Below are positions 14,530-15,038 of a stretch of DNA of 15,038 bases, piece by piece. The notes below the pieces were generated by a model that was not told where the DNA came from, did no database searches, and was given only the letters and a program-made list of their open reading frames with translations. The first letter of the stretch is position 1; every line of letters begins with the position of its first letter. Both the position numbers and the translations under genes were made by a program. Where the stretch lies: positions 1 to 15,038 of the forward strand of contig RKRX01000163.1 in assembly GCA_007571185.1 (NCBI GenBank). The letters are read 5' to 3'. Origin of the DNA: Oceanicaulis sp. Its GTDB lineage: Bacteria > Pseudomonadota > Alphaproteobacteria > Caulobacterales > Maricaulaceae.

Positions 14530-15038
14530 CCGACACCCTGGTTCTGGAGCTGTCAGGCGGCGATGGCGGGCCAGTGTCCATACACTGGACGCTGATCGGC
14601 AGCGGCGCTGTTCTGGCGGAAGGCTGGACCGAGGAAGCGGGAGAGGTGTCGTCACTGCTGCCTGTCGAGGCGTCACCGAAGCAAACCCTAGTGCTGTTGC
14701 CTGCTGAACAAATCTTCGCCCGGCGCATCCTGGCTCCGGGCCGGTCCGAACGCGATGCACGCCGCGCCGCACCTTTTCTGATCGAGGATCAGCTGGCCCA
14801 GCCTCTTGATGAACTGGACGTGGTTCTGGGGCCGGCGGGCGATGATGGTCTGCGTTGGGTTTTCGCTGCGGACAAAACCCTGATTGCGCACTGGCGCAAG
14901 CTGGCGCTGGGTGCAGGCGTGGGTCAGATCAGTATCCTACCTGACGCGTTGGCGCTGCCCGCCGCGGGAGCGCAGTTGACCCTGGCGATGCAAAGAGGGC
15001 GTTTGCTGTTCAGTGTCCCGCCCGCAGGGGGTGAGAGG
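14526..15038 (+). CDS. gspL: T2SS assembly protein GspL, 3' end beyond the window
   Basis: GspL is a single-pass inner-membrane protein whose cytoplasmic actin-like domain binds the N-terminal domain of GspE, and whose periplasmic end pairs with GspM. The ATG at 14526 overlaps the gspK stop (ATGA) and has GGAG (14515-14518) seven bases upstream. The frame is open to the last base (171 codons). That covers only part of the cytoplasmic domain: TLVLLPAEQIFARRILAPG (about 54-72) and the conserved AAPFLIEDQLAQPLDELDVV segment (81-100), followed by LRWVFAADKTLIAHW (109-123). The membrane helix and periplasmic domain should lie past the window edge, with gspM expected next. Confidence 0.93.
   Translation, partial: MTDTLVLELSGGDGGPVSIHWTLIGSGAVLAEGWTEEAGEVSSLLPVEASPKQTLVLLPAEQIFARRILAPGRSERDARRAAPFLIEDQLAQPLDELDVVLGPAGDDGLRWVFAADKTLIAHWRKLALGAGVGQISILPDALALPAAGAQLTLAMQRGRLLFSVPPAGGER

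Overview
The window joins two very different kinds of DNA. From base 1 to roughly 1.65-1.77 kb the sequence is AT-rich and poor in CG dinucleotides (11 counted in the first 540 bases). It has short simple-sequence tracts, a degenerate interspersed repeat and no credible gene, and it looks like non-coding eukaryotic DNA. From about 1.77 kb to the end it is GC- and CG-rich, densely coding and entirely on the + strand, with the operon style of an alphaproteobacterium. The combination of a TonB-dependent receptor, an exported beta-helix-like protein and a type II secretion (T2SS) operon fits the Maricaulales/Hyphomonadaceae/Caulobacterales/Sphingomonadales side of the class. That placement comes from family knowledge, not a search. 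The simplest reading of the left end is a chimeric contig (bacterial associate plus eukaryotic host or culture DNA); real integration into a eukaryotic genome is possible but less likely.

Layout: (1) 1-~1740, eukaryote-like non-coding DNA. (2) ~1780-3075, a beta-helix-like exported protein that has lost its N-terminal signal region at the junction. (3) 3085-3120, a strong intergenic hairpin. (4) 3167-5764, a TonB-dependent outer-membrane receptor. (5) 5765-5883, a short spacer with a weak candidate terminator and a candidate promoter. (6) 5884 to the window end, the T2SS genes in canonical order C-D-E-F-G-H-I-J-K-L, with gspL cut by the window edge. gspM, gspN, the prepilin peptidase (GspO) and a pilotin are not in view; gspM is expected just beyond the right edge.

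How they work together: GspE (cytoplasmic ATPase), GspF (inner-membrane platform) and GspL (partial) drive polymerisation of the pseudopilus made of GspG (major subunit) and GspH/I/J/K (minor, tip subunits). GspC bridges the inner-membrane platform to the GspD secretin in the outer membrane. Folded periplasmic cargo is pushed out through GspD. Most downstream genes overlap or nearly touch, suggesting one translationally coupled transcript. The beta-helix-like protein and the TonB receptor just upstream may be the dedicated cargo or surface partner of this secretion system. This is the most interesting biological hypothesis here, but it is inference from gene order and protein features.

Several start codons were chosen against the longest open frame: gspD at 6815, gspF at 10284, gspH at 11990 and gspI at 12508. 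gspE uses TTG at 8813.
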